From assembly GCF_037997115.1 (NCBI RefSeq), contig NZ_CP150484.1:7288610-7352609 (forward strand): a stretch of 64,000 nt of DNA. Reading direction: 5' to 3'. This stretch comes from Amycolatopsis coloradensis (GTDB taxonomy: Bacteria > Actinomycetota > Actinomycetes > Mycobacteriales > Pseudonocardiaceae). Both the position numbers and the translations under genes were made by a program. Below the pieces are notes generated by a model. The model saw nothing but the letters and a program-made list of their open reading frames with translations, made no database searches and was not told the DNA's origin. Below, one piece after another: positions 34,084 to 42,584 of this stretch (within the stretch, counting starts at the first letter, position 1; the number at the start of each line of letters is the position of its first letter).

Positions 34084-34614
34084 GTGTGTTCACCGATTCC
34101 GGTCCTGAACGAGCTGAAGGACCTTTACGACTCGACGCGCGACTACCTCGCCGACGGTTTCGAGCTGCACGACTACGACGACAAAAGCCGCTTCCCCCAG
34201 GAGCTGGACGACCCCGAGTTCCTCTCGCGGGTGGTCCCCTTCGCCCAGGCGAACGGGAGCGGCTCGACGTACGCGATCTGGCGAGCCGATGACGAGACGG
34301 ACCTCGCCCGGTCGCCTGTCGTGGTCTTCGGCGACGAGGGTGGCGAGCACGTCGTCGCCCGCGACTTCACGGATTTCCTGCGGCTGCTGGGTTTCGACGC
34401 CGAGATCATGGTCGACCATGACTCGGCTTACTACTACCGCGAGGAAGACGACGACCACAGCGGCTCGCACGAGCTGTTCGTCGAGTGGCTCCGGGAGCGC
34501 GGCTTGACGCCGGCCGAGGATCCGGACGGCGTCGTGGCCGCTGCTCAGGAGGCCCACGGGGAACGGTTCAGGGCCTGGATCACGCCGTTCTACGAAAAGA
34601 TCGGCTGGGCCTGA
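34084..34614 (+). CDS. Hypothetical protein, possibly SUKH/SMI1-KNR4-like
   Basis: 176 residues, acidic. The segment AQANGSGSTYAIWRADDETD followed by SPVVVFGDEGGEHVVARDF and TDFLRLLGFDAE recalls SUKH-fold proteins, which include immunity proteins to polymorphic toxins. The similarity is only by eye. No toxin gene is adjacent. GTG start at 34084; a conserved start cannot be checked. Its last 25 bases overlap the convergent NmrA-like gene. Confidence 0.75.
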   Translation: MCSPIPVLNELKDLYDSTRDYLADGFELHDYDDKSRFPQELDDPEFLSRVVPFAQANGSGSTYAIWRADDETDLARSPVVVFGDEGGEHVVARDFTDFLRLLGFDAEIMVDHDSAYYYREEDDDHSGSHELFVEWLRERGLTPAEDPDGVVAAAQEAHGERFRAWITPFYEKIGWA

Positions 34615-35444
34615 AAAGCCGCCGCGTTGTCGCGCGCCCAGCCGGCGAACGTGAGCGCCGGACGGCCGAGGAGTTCTTCCACCGTGGTGGTCGTCGGCCC
34701 GGGGCGCTCGCTGTAGTCGGCCAGTGAGCCGAGCAGGCGCGCGGGGACTTCCTCGGGGAGTCCCTGCGCGAGCATCCCCTGCCGTACCTGCTCGGGTGGA
34801 AGCTCCTGAAAGGACAGTGACCGGTCGATGGCCGCGCCGATGAGCCGCACCTTCTCGTGCTGGTCCACCGATCCCGGGCCGGTCAGCGTGTACACCGACT
34901 CCGCCGGGAGACCGCCGAGAAGGGCGCGCACGGCGACCTCGGCGATGTCGGTTTCGTGGATCGGGGACGTGGCGGCCCGGCCGTACGCGCCGCGCACCAC
35001 GTCGCCCGCCTTGACCTGCGGTGCCCAAGCCAGCGCGTTGGCGGCGAAATCCGCCAGGCGCAGCACCGTCCACTCCAGACCTGAACGCGTGACGAGGTCT
35101 TCGGCGTACTGGAACTGTGCGGCGAAACGGGCTTCCCCTGCCGGGTACTCCACGGTGGTGGCCGACAGCAGCACCACACGCCGTACACCTCGCTCGGCCG
35201 CGAGCTTCAGCAGCTCTTCGAGGCCGGGACCGGTGGCACGCGGGCTGATCTGGACCGCTTCGACGCCTTCCAGCGACGTCTCGATCCAGCCGGGGCGGAA
35301 GAGGTCCCCGGCAACGACCTCCGCGCCACCGGGGAGCCCTGTCCCGGCGCCACGAGTGACCGCGCCGACGGAGGCGCCCTGGTCCAGCAGCAGTTTCATC
35401 ACCCGACGTCCCACGACGCCGTTCGCTCCGGTGATCAGGATCAT
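34590..35444 (-). CDS. NmrA-like NAD(P)-binding oxidoreductase
   Basis: 284 residues. MILITGANGVVGRRVMKLLL is the nucleotide-binding start; VVLLSATTVEYPAGEARFAA, WTVLRLADFAANALAWAPQV and YTLTGPGSVDQHEKVRLIGA match the NmrA/SDR-a group. Paralog of 26967-27791. It lies 30 bp after the FAD-dependent oxidoreductase on the same strand, and that gene follows an ECF41 sigma gene, so the three may form one unit. Confidence 0.88.
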   Translation of the reverse strand: MILITGANGVVGRRVMKLLLDQGASVGAVTRGAGTGLPGGAEVVAGDLFRPGWIETSLEGVEAVQISPRATGPGLEELLKLAAERGVRRVVLLSATTVEYPAGEARFAAQFQYAEDLVTRSGLEWTVLRLADFAANALAWAPQVKAGDVVRGAYGRAATSPIHETDIAEVAVRALLGGLPAESVYTLTGPGSVDQHEKVRLIGAAIDRSLSFQELPPEQVRQGMLAQGLPEEVPARLLGSLADYSERPGPTTTTVEELLGRPALTFAGWARDNAAAFQAQPIFS

Positions 35445-35474
35445 GATCGATTCCTTTGTTCGGCGGGTGGGTCG

Positions 35475-36641
35475 TCAGACAGTGACGGGCTGCTCGGCCG
35501 GGACGACGCGACGGCGACGGGCCGGGAGCATCGACGTCGGATGCGAGATGCTCCAGGCCGCGGCCTTGCAGATGATCTCCTTGAGGCGTGCGGCCGTCTT
35601 GCCGGTGAGCGCGGAGTCCTTGGGCCGGTCGTCCGGGGTCACCCACTGCACGACGGCGTCGCGGCGGCCGAGGCTGACGCACTGGCCGGTGTAACCGATC
35701 TTGTTCTCGGGGAGCGAGCCTCCGGTCAGGACGGCGACGATGGCGTCGGCCGCGCGGTAGGCCGTGGGCACTCCCGAGGCGCAGGACATGCGCAGTGGCA
35801 TGCCGTTCAGGCCCCGCGCGAGCGCGGCGTCGCCGACGGCGTAGACGCCCGCGTGCGAGACCGACCGCATCGTGTCGTCCACGACGATCTGTCCCGTTTC
35901 GGAGACTTCCAGCGTCGTGGCGGCGGCGATGGGGTGGACGGCGAAGCCCGCCGTCCAGACGGTCACCTCGGCCGGGATGGCGCGGCCGTCCGCGGTCATC
36001 GCGCCGGCCCGCCCGACACTCGTGATGTCGGTGTCCTCGTGCACGGTGATGCCGAGCCGGTCGAAGGTCCCGCGCAGATGACGCTGGGCCTTCTCGCTCA
36101 TCCAGGCGCCGAGGCCGCCGCGGACCGCGAAGGAGACTTCGAGATCCGGCCGCGCTTCCGCGATCTCCGTGACGGCTTCGATGCCGGTAAGGCCTCCGCC
36201 GACGACGAGCACGGTCCCGCCCGCCGCCAGGGCGGCGAGACGGTCGCGCAGCCGCAGCGCGGAACCCTTGCCGTCGATGTGGTGAGCGTGTTCCGCGACG
36301 CCGGGAACGCCGCAGTCCGCGGCCGCGCTGCCGAGCGCGTAGACGAGTGTGTCGTAGGCGATCTCGCCGTCGGAGAGAGCGACGGTCTTGTGTTCCGTGT
36401 CGACGGCGGTGACCCGCGCCGTCCGCACCCGCACGCCAGTGCCCGCGAAGACGTCGGTCAGCAGGCGGGGCTTCAGGTCCTGGCCGGTCGCGAGCTGGTG
36501 CATGCGGACCCGCTCGACGAACTCGGGATCGGCGTTGACGAGGGTGATCTCGGTGTCGGCGGGGTGCAGCCGCTTGGCGAGGCGCCCGGCGGCGTTGGCT
36601 CCGGCGTACCCGGCTCCGAGGACGACGATTCGATGCTTCAT
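35475..36641 (-). CDS. NAD(P)/FAD-dependent oxidoreductase (NDH-2-like), ECF41-associated
   Basis: 388 residues, two dinucleotide-binding folds: HRIVVLGAGYAGANAAGRLA for FAD and GGTVLVVGGGLTGIEAVTE for NAD(P)H, closing with VYAVGDAALARG. Resembles type II NADH dehydrogenases but lacks a clear membrane-anchoring end. ECF41 sigma genes are typically next to a carboxymuconolactone decarboxylase, oxidoreductase or epimerase gene; this fills that place. ATG 36641 has GGAG 10 bases upstream. The promoter region shares a 23-base block with the membrane-protein gene at 11313. Confidence 0.92.
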   Translation of the reverse strand: MKHRIVVLGAGYAGANAAGRLAKRLHPADTEITLVNADPEFVERVRMHQLATGQDLKPRLLTDVFAGTGVRVRTARVTAVDTEHKTVALSDGEIAYDTLVYALGSAAADCGVPGVAEHAHHIDGKGSALRLRDRLAALAAGGTVLVVGGGLTGIEAVTEIAEARPDLEVSFAVRGGLGAWMSEKAQRHLRGTFDRLGITVHEDTDITSVGRAGAMTADGRAIPAEVTVWTAGFAVHPIAAATTLEVSETGQIVVDDTMRSVSHAGVYAVGDAALARGLNGMPLRMSCASGVPTAYRAADAIVAVLTGGSLPENKIGYTGQCVSLGRRDAVVQWVTPDDRPKDSALTGKTAARLKEIICKAAAWSISHPTSMLPARRRRVVPAEQPVTV

Positions 36642-36680
36642 GGTCTCGCTCCTGTCCGGTCGGTGTTCGCTTCCTGAACC

Positions 36681-36703
36681 GGACAGCGGCACGAAGCCTG
36701 ACA
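36681..36703 (-). promoter_or_regulatory. Candidate ECF41-type promoter of the oxidoreductase gene
   Basis: Minus strand TGTCA, 14 bases, GTCC. Nineteen of 23 bases match the block at 11326-11348. It lies 40-62 bp upstream of the oxidoreductase ATG, a normal distance, between that gene and the sigma gene. Confidence 0.5.
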
Positions 36704-36723
36704 GCGGCGGACTGTGATCCGGG

Positions 36724-37671
36724 TCACCAGTCGACGGCGAGCGGTTCCCCGTGCTCGGAGGTGCCCCACTGGCTCGCCGCGCGGTCGAGTTTCGCGGGGT
36801 TCACCTGGGCGTGGACCGCTGTGATGCCGTCGGTGGTGACCTCCAAGGAGACGACGCCGACGAGCCTGCCCTCCACCATCAGCACCAGCGCGGGCACGCC
36901 GTTGGCGACGGTGGAGAACAGCTCGGGTTTGCCGCCGATCAAGGACCACTTGGCCGCGCTCGGCTTGAAGAGGCCGCGCAGGAACCTCGCCACCCGCACC
37001 GCGCCGGTGACCGGCCGCGGCAGCGAGAAGAGCACGCCGCCGCCGTCGCCCACGCTGATCGCGTCGTCGGCCAGCATCCGCACCAGCGCGTCTGTCCGGC
37101 CGCTGAGCGCCGCGGCGAGGAACTCCTCGACGATCTTGCGAGCCGCGGCCGTGTCGACCTCCACCCGGCGCCGGTCGGCGGCCAGATGCTGTTTGGCGCG
37201 CCGGTAGATCTGCTGGCAGTTCGACTCGGTGACGTCGAGGACCTCGGCGATCTCGGCGTGGGAATACCCGAACGCCTCGCGCAGCACGTACACGACGCGC
37301 TCCTTGGCCGAGAGCCGCTCCATCAGCGTGAGCATCGCGATGGAGACCGATTCACGCTGCTCGACGGTGTCGGACGGGCCGAGCATCCGGTCCCCCGCGA
37401 AGACCGGCTCGGGGAGCCATTGGCCCACATAGGTTTCCCGCCGGGCCCGCGCCGAGGTGAGCCGGTTGAGGCAGAGGTTGGTGAGCACCTTCGTCAGCCA
37501 CGCCTCGGGCGTCTCGACGTACTCGCGATCGGCGGACTGCCAGCGCAGGAACGTGTCCTGCACCGCGTCCTCCGCGTCGCTCGCCGACCCCAGCAAGCGA
37601 TACGCGATCGCCTCCAACCGGCCACGGGCCGCCTCGAACACCTCGACCTCGCGCGCACCGGTCAGCATCAC
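36724..37671 (-). CDS. ECF41-group RNA polymerase sigma factor (SigJ-like, SnoaL C-terminus)
   Basis: 315 residues. Region 2 (LEAIAYRLLGSASDAEDAVQ) and region 4 (LSAKERVVYVLREAFGYSHA, TESNCQQIYRRAKQHL) are standard. The linker WLPEPV, the DGGG block (VGDGGGVLF) and the C-terminal NPAKLD are the three signature motifs of group ECF41, whose SnoaL-like extension controls activity in place of an anti-sigma factor. Its neighbour, an FAD oxidoreductase, fits the group's usual partner. ATG 37671 (MMLTGA). Confidence 0.93.
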   Translation of the reverse strand: MMLTGAREVEVFEAARGRLEAIAYRLLGSASDAEDAVQDTFLRWQSADREYVETPEAWLTKVLTNLCLNRLTSARARRETYVGQWLPEPVFAGDRMLGPSDTVEQRESVSIAMLTLMERLSAKERVVYVLREAFGYSHAEIAEVLDVTESNCQQIYRRAKQHLAADRRRVEVDTAAARKIVEEFLAAALSGRTDALVRMLADDAISVGDGGGVLFSLPRPVTGAVRVARFLRGLFKPSAAKWSLIGGKPELFSTVANGVPALVLMVEGRLVGVVSLEVTTDGITAVHAQVNPAKLDRAASQWGTSEHGEPLAVDW

Positions 37672-37695
37672 TCCAGATTAGCCATCACACCGGAG

Positions 37696-39045
37696 TCAGG
37701 CGGCGGGAATCCAGCTGCCGTGCAGTCCCAGCGGGACACGGGCGGGCAGGTGGACCCTCGCCAGGGGCTCGCCGGTGAAGTCCTGCGACGCCAGGATCAC
37801 CAGGTCCGCCGCACCCCGGTCGCGGTCGTGGACGTAGACCAGGTTGTAGCCGTCGTCCTCCGCGGCCGCGCGGGCCGACGGGACGAACACGGTCTCCCCC
37901 GCGTTCGCGTCGCGACCGAACTCGTGGGCTTCGGTGACGCCGGTCAGGAGGTCGTGTTTGAGGAGAGCGCTGCTGAAGCCTTCGTCGGGGCGGTCCGGTT
38001 CGGTGGCGCTCGGGGTGGCGTACAGCTCGGCCGCCGCCGAATAACCGTAGCGGTAAGGCTTTCCGCCGAACCGGCCGTTGAGGCGCGGGAAGTCCTGCGG
38101 GCGGCCGTGCAGCAGCGTGCGCGTGGTCCGGTCGGCCGTGAGGTCCGCCGTCCACCGTTCGAGCACGGGCTTCGAGGCGCCGACGTCGGCGAAGTCGATC
38201 GGCCGGGGATGCACGACCACGTCCACCACCACGGTTCCGTTGTCCTCGAAGGCGTTCAGGGTGTGCCCGACCATGACGGGCGCGGTCTCGAACCACCGCA
38301 CCGTCCCGCCCGCTCTCGGCAGCAGCCCCAGCCGTGACGGCAGTTCCCGGTTCCAGTGGAACGGCACGCCCGTCGCCAGGCGTTCGGGCTCGAAGACCAT
38401 CGGGGACTCGTAGAACACCACGTAGTGCTCGGTGAGCGCGAAGTCGTGCATGTACGGCAGCGTCGGCGCCTTGATGTCGGTGACGCTCCGGTTGCGTCCG
38501 TCGGGGCCGATCACGATGTGCTGCACGAAATCCGCGCCGTACCGGAAGGCCAGCGAATGCAGTTCGCCGGTCGCGTGGTCGTACTTGCTGTGCGCGTTGG
38601 CGGAGAAACCTTGTTCCGTCGCACCGAGGGCGGCGGGCCCGACGGTGTCGAGTTCGTCGGTCAGCTCGTACGGGGCCAGGCCTCCTTCGATGAGCGCGTA
38701 GAGGCGGCCGCCGTGGCCCGCGACCTGGACGTTCGGCGCGAAGTCGAGGCGCTCGTCGGCGACCTGCCCGCGCCGCGGTTCCCCGAGCCGGTCGGCCACG
38801 GAGGCCGACCGGACCCAGCGGTTGCGGTACCACTCGGCGCGGCCGTCGCGCAGGCGCACGCCGTGGACCATGCCCTCCCCGAGGGTCCAGATGTGCGCCG
38901 AGGCGTCTTCGAGGCCGAGCGGGTTCGGGCCGATACGCAGGTAGCGGCCGTCGAGGTCGTCCGGGATCTTCCCGGTGACGGGCAGATCGAAGGCGGTGAT
39001 CTCTTCGGTGACCGGGGCGAAGTTGCCGAGGACATAGCGATTCAT
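37696..39045 (-). CDS. Carotenoid cleavage oxygenase family protein
   Basis: 449 residues, beta-propeller iron enzyme. The four iron-binding histidines are visible in FSANAHSKYD, LPYMHDFALTEHYVV, MVGHTLNAFED and LGLHGSWIP at the C-terminus. The substrate-entry segment DGRYLRIGPNPLG is typical. It cleaves double bonds of carotenoids, or of stilbenes and lignin phenols in some bacteria. No carotenoid genes are in the window. Divergent from a TetR regulator with an operator-like palindrome between, so expression is probably inducible. Confidence 0.94.
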   Translation of the reverse strand: MNRYVLGNFAPVTEEITAFDLPVTGKIPDDLDGRYLRIGPNPLGLEDASAHIWTLGEGMVHGVRLRDGRAEWYRNRWVRSASVADRLGEPRRGQVADERLDFAPNVQVAGHGGRLYALIEGGLAPYELTDELDTVGPAALGATEQGFSANAHSKYDHATGELHSLAFRYGADFVQHIVIGPDGRNRSVTDIKAPTLPYMHDFALTEHYVVFYESPMVFEPERLATGVPFHWNRELPSRLGLLPRAGGTVRWFETAPVMVGHTLNAFEDNGTVVVDVVVHPRPIDFADVGASKPVLERWTADLTADRTTRTLLHGRPQDFPRLNGRFGGKPYRYGYSAAAELYATPSATEPDRPDEGFSSALLKHDLLTGVTEAHEFGRDANAGETVFVPSARAAAEDDGYNLVYVHDRDRGAADLVILASQDFTGEPLARVHLPARVPLGLHGSWIPAA

Positions 39046-39066
39046 CGTCGTTCCCTTGCTGCGAGA

Positions 39067-39103
39067 CGTCTTGAACATTTGTATAATACATATGTATAAG
39101 ACG
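39067..39103. promoter_or_regulatory. TetR-type operator between the oxygenase and its regulator
   Basis: A perfect 12-bp palindrome ATACATATGTAT (39086-39097) lies inside outer arms CGTCTT (39067-39072) and AAGACG (39098-39103). TATAAT at 39082-39087 could be a -10 for the TetR gene, so binding would block it. This AT-rich stretch stands out from the GC-rich flanks. Confidence 0.7.
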
Positions 39104-39133
39104 CTTGTCACAGCCTGCCGCTAGGATCGCCGC

Positions 39134-39658
39134 ATGGGACAACGAGAGGACCTCCTCGACGGGGCCAAGCGCTGCCTGATCGAACGCGGCTACGCGCACA
39201 CCACCGCCCGGGACATCACCGCGGCCTCGGGAGCGAACCTCGGCTCCATCGGATACCACTTCGGTTCCAAAGAGGCCCTCATGAACGAGGCCATGATCGA
39301 GCTGTCCACCGAGGTGGTCGAGCGCCTGCGGAAGCCGGAGGACGCTTCGCTCACCACCACCTGGCAGGACCTTGTCGACTCCTTCACCGAGCAGCGCGAC
39401 CTGTGGACCGCTGTCCTGGAGAGCGCCACCCAGGCCATCCGCTTCCCGGAACTGCGCGAACGGCTCGCCGACGCCCAGGACGAAGCCCGGAAGGTCCTCG
39501 GCGAACGGCTGTCCGCCACCGACGCCGACGCGGCGGGTGCCGTCCAGTTCGCCCTCATCGCGGGCGTGATGATGCAGCACCTCGTCGCGCCGGACCGGGC
39601 CCCCAGCGCGGAAACGATCGTCCGCGGCCTGAAGGCCCTCGCCGTCGGCACGGCCTGA
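39134..39658 (+). CDS. TetR/AcrR family regulator
   Basis: 174 residues. The N-terminal HTH is clear: RGYAHTTARDITAASGANLG followed by SIGYHFGSKEALMNEAM. The C-terminal domain (LWTAVLESATQAIRFPELRE) would bind a small ligand. ATG 39134, 88 bp from the carotenoid oxygenase start with the palindromic operator between; control of that gene and of itself is likely. Confidence 0.93.
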   Translation: MGQREDLLDGAKRCLIERGYAHTTARDITAASGANLGSIGYHFGSKEALMNEAMIELSTEVVERLRKPEDASLTTTWQDLVDSFTEQRDLWTAVLESATQAIRFPELRERLADAQDEARKVLGERLSATDADAAGAVQFALIAGVMMQHLVAPDRAPSAETIVRGLKALAVGTA

Positions 39659-39659
39659 C

Positions 39660-39845
39660 TCAGGCCTTCCGCTCCTCGAACAGGGTCAGCAGCCGCTCGG
39701 GAATGTCGTCGCCGAAGATGCTTTCGAGCAGGAAGTCCTCCTCCATGGGCGTTTCACAGCGGACGAACATGGCCTGCTCGTATTCGGCGAGCGCGGCCTC
39801 GACGTCGCCGGGACGCGCGGCGAGGGCCCGGGCTGGCAGGCACTG
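39660..39845 (-). pseudogene. C-terminal remnant of an FAD-dependent monooxygenase
   Basis: The frame reads ALAARPGDVEAALAEYEQAM, then EEDFLLESIFGDDIPERLL and stops. This is the end typical of tetracycline-destructase/PHBH-like flavoproteins. A stop codon lies just upstream in frame (39846-39848) and no FAD-binding N-terminus is present nearby. The remaining bases to 40012 hold no feature that I can support. Confidence 0.65.
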
Positions 39846-40012
39846 TCAGCCGAAGAATCCGACAGTGTCCGCGGACCAGCCGGGGTCGGCGCGGTCACGG
39901 TGACCCAGCAGACCCTGTCGATCGCCCGTTCACCGGATCAGTCGCCGATCGTGTGCACGACCCCGCCGGCTCGTCCGACGCGCAAGCCCTCGCGCTGCTC
40001 CAGCAGGCGGGC

Positions 40013-40384
40013 TCAGGCCTTGTCGTGCACGGTGATCGCGTAGCCGTCCGGGTCCGCGAAGGCGAACGTGCGGCCGAACGGCCCGTCGAACGGCTCCGTG
40101 AGGATGGTGACGCCGGCGTCGGCCAGCCGGTCGTGCAGGCCTTGCGCGTCGTCGGCGTGCAGCCACATCGCCACCCCTGATCCCGGCCGCGGGGAGATGG
40201 CGTCGAGATCCGTGCCCGGCACGGGTTCCCGCACCGCGAACGGGATCGTCTTCGTGCCGAACACCACCGCGTGCGGCGGTGCGACGGGCAGCCTGCTCAG
40301 CCCGAGGTGGGTCTCGTAGAACGCGGCGGCACGGTCGAGGTCGCGCACCTGCAGTGAGAAGAAATCGGGTCCGGTCACGGTCAT
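40013..40384 (-). CDS. VOC (glyoxalase/bleomycin-resistance fold) protein
   Basis: 123 residues. FFSLQVRDLDRAAAFYETHL and GLHDRLADAGVTILTEPFDG with FAFADPDGYAITVHDKA are the paired beta-alpha-beta modules of the family. The metal-binding glutamates of glyoxalase I are not obvious, so the role is open. ATG 40384 has GGAGG 5 bases upstream. It is divergent from a MarR regulator with a palindromic operator covering both starts. Confidence 0.88.
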   Translation of the reverse strand: MTVTGPDFFSLQVRDLDRAAAFYETHLGLSRLPVAPPHAVVFGTKTIPFAVREPVPGTDLDAISPRPGSGVAMWLHADDAQGLHDRLADAGVTILTEPFDGPFGRTFAFADPDGYAITVHDKA

Positions 40385-40406
40385 GTCATCCTCCATGTCA
40401 GCGTGT

Positions 40407-40427
40407 TGACATACTGAACGTATGTCA
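40407..40427. promoter_or_regulatory. MarR-type operator
   Basis: Perfect arms TGACATAC (40407-40414) and GTATGTCA (40420-40427) with a 5-base spacer, in the 53-bp gap between the VOC and MarR genes. Extra TGTCA and TGACA half-sites flank it, so several dimers may bind. Confidence 0.7.
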
Positions 40428-40437
40428 TGATGCTGAC

Positions 40438-40887
40438 ATGAGTCAAGGCGAGCAGGTCGGGCCCCTGGACCAAGCGGTGGGGTACATGCTGAAACGAGCG
40501 GCGACGGCGCTCCGGACGGCGATGGACACCGCGTTGCGCCCCCTCGACCTGACCGTGCCGCAGTACTCCTGTCTCGAAGTGCTCTCGCAGCGGCCGGGGC
40601 TGTCCAACGCGGAACTGGCCAGGGCCGTGTTCGTCAGCCGGCAGTCGATGAACCTGGTCCTGCGCGGATTGCAGGACCGCGGGCTCATCACCCGCCCGAC
40701 GACGGCGCCTCAGGGCCGCGCCCTGCCCAGCACGCTCACCCCCGCCGGACGCGAACGGCTCCGCGCCGCCAGCGGCGTCGTGCGCGCGATCCAGGACCGG
40801 ATGCTCACGCCGTTTTCGGCGGACGAGCGGGACCGGCTGCTCCACGACCTCGCCGCCTGCGCCGACGCGCTCGCGTCCGAGGAATGA
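40438..40887 (+). CDS. MarR family regulator
   Basis: 149 residues. LTVPQYSCLEVLSQRPGLSN, FVSRQSMNLVLRGLQDRGLI and the wing ITRPTTAPQGRALPSTLTPA give the winged helix. ATG 40438 lies 10 bp after the operator, so autorepression and control of the divergent VOC gene are expected. Ends 1 bp before a convergent lipoprotein gene. Confidence 0.93.
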   Translation: MSQGEQVGPLDQAVGYMLKRAATALRTAMDTALRPLDLTVPQYSCLEVLSQRPGLSNAELARAVFVSRQSMNLVLRGLQDRGLITRPTTAPQGRALPSTLTPAGRERLRAASGVVRAIQDRMLTPFSADERDRLLHDLAACADALASEE

Positions 40888-40888
40888 C

Positions 40889-41323
40889 TCAAGACCTCTT
40901 GCTCACCAGCGTTTCCGGTTTGAACGCGTACACGTCGGCGCCTTGGACCAGCACGTGCCATTCACCGCAGACCTTGTCGGTCCGGCTTTCCTGTCCCTGC
41001 GGCCACCACTGGGCGGCGAGGGTGGCAGGCTGTGTCGCGGCCGCCCCCGGCACGCAGACGGCGGGCAGAGTCCCACCGGTGAACCTCAGGAGCCGCTCCG
41101 AACCCGTGGTCCGGATGACTTCGGTGACCGACGTCGCCCCGTCCGGCACCCACTCCGGCAGGCGGGCGTCCTCGTTCCGCTTGCCCTCCGCGCCGGTCGC
41201 GTAGCCGACCGTCTTGACGTGCCCGTTCGCCTTTTCGGTCAGCCCTTCCTTGAGACCGCATCCGGACAGGGCGACCGTGGCCGTCGCGGCGGTGAGGACC
41301 GCCGCGGTGATCTTCGTGTTCAT
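40889..41323 (-). CDS. Hypothetical lipoprotein
   Basis: 144 residues. Signal peptide with lipobox LSGC (TATVALSGCGLKEGLTEKAN), so anchored to the outer face of the membrane. The mature part has two further cysteines (PAVCVPG, DKVCGEWHVLVQGADVYAFK). No family is recognised. Single gene on this strand. Confidence 0.85.
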   Translation of the reverse strand: MNTKITAAVLTAATATVALSGCGLKEGLTEKANGHVKTVGYATGAEGKRNEDARLPEWVPDGATSVTEVIRTTGSERLLRFTGGTLPAVCVPGAAATQPATLAAQWWPQGQESRTDKVCGEWHVLVQGADVYAFKPETLVSKRS

Positions 41324-41451
41324 ACGATCGAGTCAACCTCGCGAAACCGTCCGCGGGATCGGACTTTCGGCCCGCCCGCGCCGCCATCCGGCCGATCTCC
41401 ACGACGGATAACCGCCAGCGATCGGCGACGCCGCGCACCATAGTGGCCGTC

Positions 41452-41913
41452 GTGACAACGACACCAAACGCCCTGTCCGTGCTCAAGGGCATGTACGCGG
41501 CCGAAGCCGAGTACCTCGCCGCGGGCGGTCCCGGCGAGGCCGCCTTCGCGCCGCTCGCCCCGTTCTTCTCCCCCGCCGTGGTGCTGCACCAGGCGGATTC
41601 CTTGCCCTACGGCGGAATCTGGCGCGGCCACGAGGGAATGGAGCGGTTCTTCGCCGCGATGAGCGACACCTGGGGCGTCTTCGACATGGTGGAGCAGAGC
41701 TTCCTGAGCGAGACCAGCCCGCTGGTCGTCCTGACCCACGTGCACGCCCGTGCCAGGGCCACCGGCCGCGAGCTGGACTTCCCGATCCTGCAGACGATCA
41801 CCGTCGAGGACGGGCGCATCACCGAGGTGCGGCCGTTCTACTGGGACACCGCGGCGATCGCGGCGGCCTGCACGAACTACCATTCCGCTGATGACCGCCT
41901 ACCAAGATCTTGA
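41452..41913 (+). CDS. SnoaL/NTF2-like protein
   Basis: 153 residues. MYAAEAEYLAAGGPGEAAFA, GGIWRGHEGMERFFAAMSDT and ITVEDGRITEVRPFYWDTAA match the SnoaL-like cone fold. Ligand or reaction unknown. A GTG at 41443 would add three residues. Its last 23 bases overlap the start of the LexA-like gene in another frame, so the two are translated from one message. Confidence 0.85.
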   Translation: MTTTPNALSVLKGMYAAEAEYLAAGGPGEAAFAPLAPFFSPAVVLHQADSLPYGGIWRGHEGMERFFAAMSDTWGVFDMVEQSFLSETSPLVVLTHVHARARATGRELDFPILQTITVEDGRITEVRPFYWDTAAIAAACTNYHSADDRLPRS

Positions 41914-42547
41914 GCTGTTCGAGGAAGCCGCTTCCCTGCCGGAACGGCAACAGAAGATCCTGCTGACCATCCGCGAATGGGTGATGGAGTACGGATACTC
42001 GCCGAGCACACGCGAGATCGGTGAAGCGGTCGGGCTCCGCTCGACGTCCTCGGTGTCGAAGCACCTCGCGGCCTTGGAGGAGAAGGGCTTCCTCCGCCGC
42101 AGCAGCTCGATCTCCCGCCCCATCGACGTCCGCGCCTTCCTGCACGGCACCACGTCGAAAGCGTCCACAGAGGACTCCGTTCCGGTGCCCGTCGTCGGTG
42201 ACATCGCCGCGGGAACGCCGATCTCGGCCGTCGAGCACGTCGACGACGTGATGACCCTGCCGCGTGAACTCACCGGGCGCGGCAACGTCTTCGGGCTGCG
42301 GGTGCGCGGTGACTCGATGATCGACGCGGCGATCTGCGACGGTGACATCGTCGTGGTGAAGCAGCAGCAGGAGGCGCACTCCGGCCAGATCGTCGCCGCG
42401 ATGATCGACGAAGAGGCCACGGTCAAGGTCTACCGCCGCCGCGACGGCCACGTGTACCTCGAACCGCGCAACCCCGCCTACGACGTCATCGACGGGGACC
42501 GCGCGAGCGTGCTCGGCGTCGTGGTGTCGGTCCTGCGCAGCGTCTGA
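41891..42547 (+). CDS. LexA-family repressor, probably a paralog
   Basis: 218 residues. The HTH is YGYSPSTREIGEAVGLRSTS; the autocleavage bond is Ala107-Gly108 in DIAAGTP; the protease dyad is Ser142 (RGDSMIDAAI) and Lys179 (EATVKVYRR). All parts for RecA-stimulated self-cleavage are present. No CGAAC-N4-GTTCG SOS box is seen upstream, and the gene overlaps a SnoaL-like gene instead of being beside nrdR, so this may be a second LexA with its own regulon. ATG 41891. Confidence 0.92.
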   Translation: MTAYQDLELFEEAASLPERQQKILLTIREWVMEYGYSPSTREIGEAVGLRSTSSVSKHLAALEEKGFLRRSSSISRPIDVRAFLHGTTSKASTEDSVPVPVVGDIAAGTPISAVEHVDDVMTLPRELTGRGNVFGLRVRGDSMIDAAICDGDIVVVKQQQEAHSGQIVAAMIDEEATVKVYRRRDGHVYLEPRNPAYDVIDGDRASVLGVVVSVLRSV

Positions 42548-42584
42548 CACTTTTCTGTCGGTGGTCCGGAGTAGCTTCCGGACC

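Noticed and set aside
39846..40012. Small frame between the monooxygenase remnant and the VOC gene
   Set aside because: No start with a ribosome site and no recognisable residues; left as non-coding.
41324..41451. SOS box upstream of the LexA-like operon
   Set aside because: No CGAAC-N4-GTTCG or close match is present in this region.
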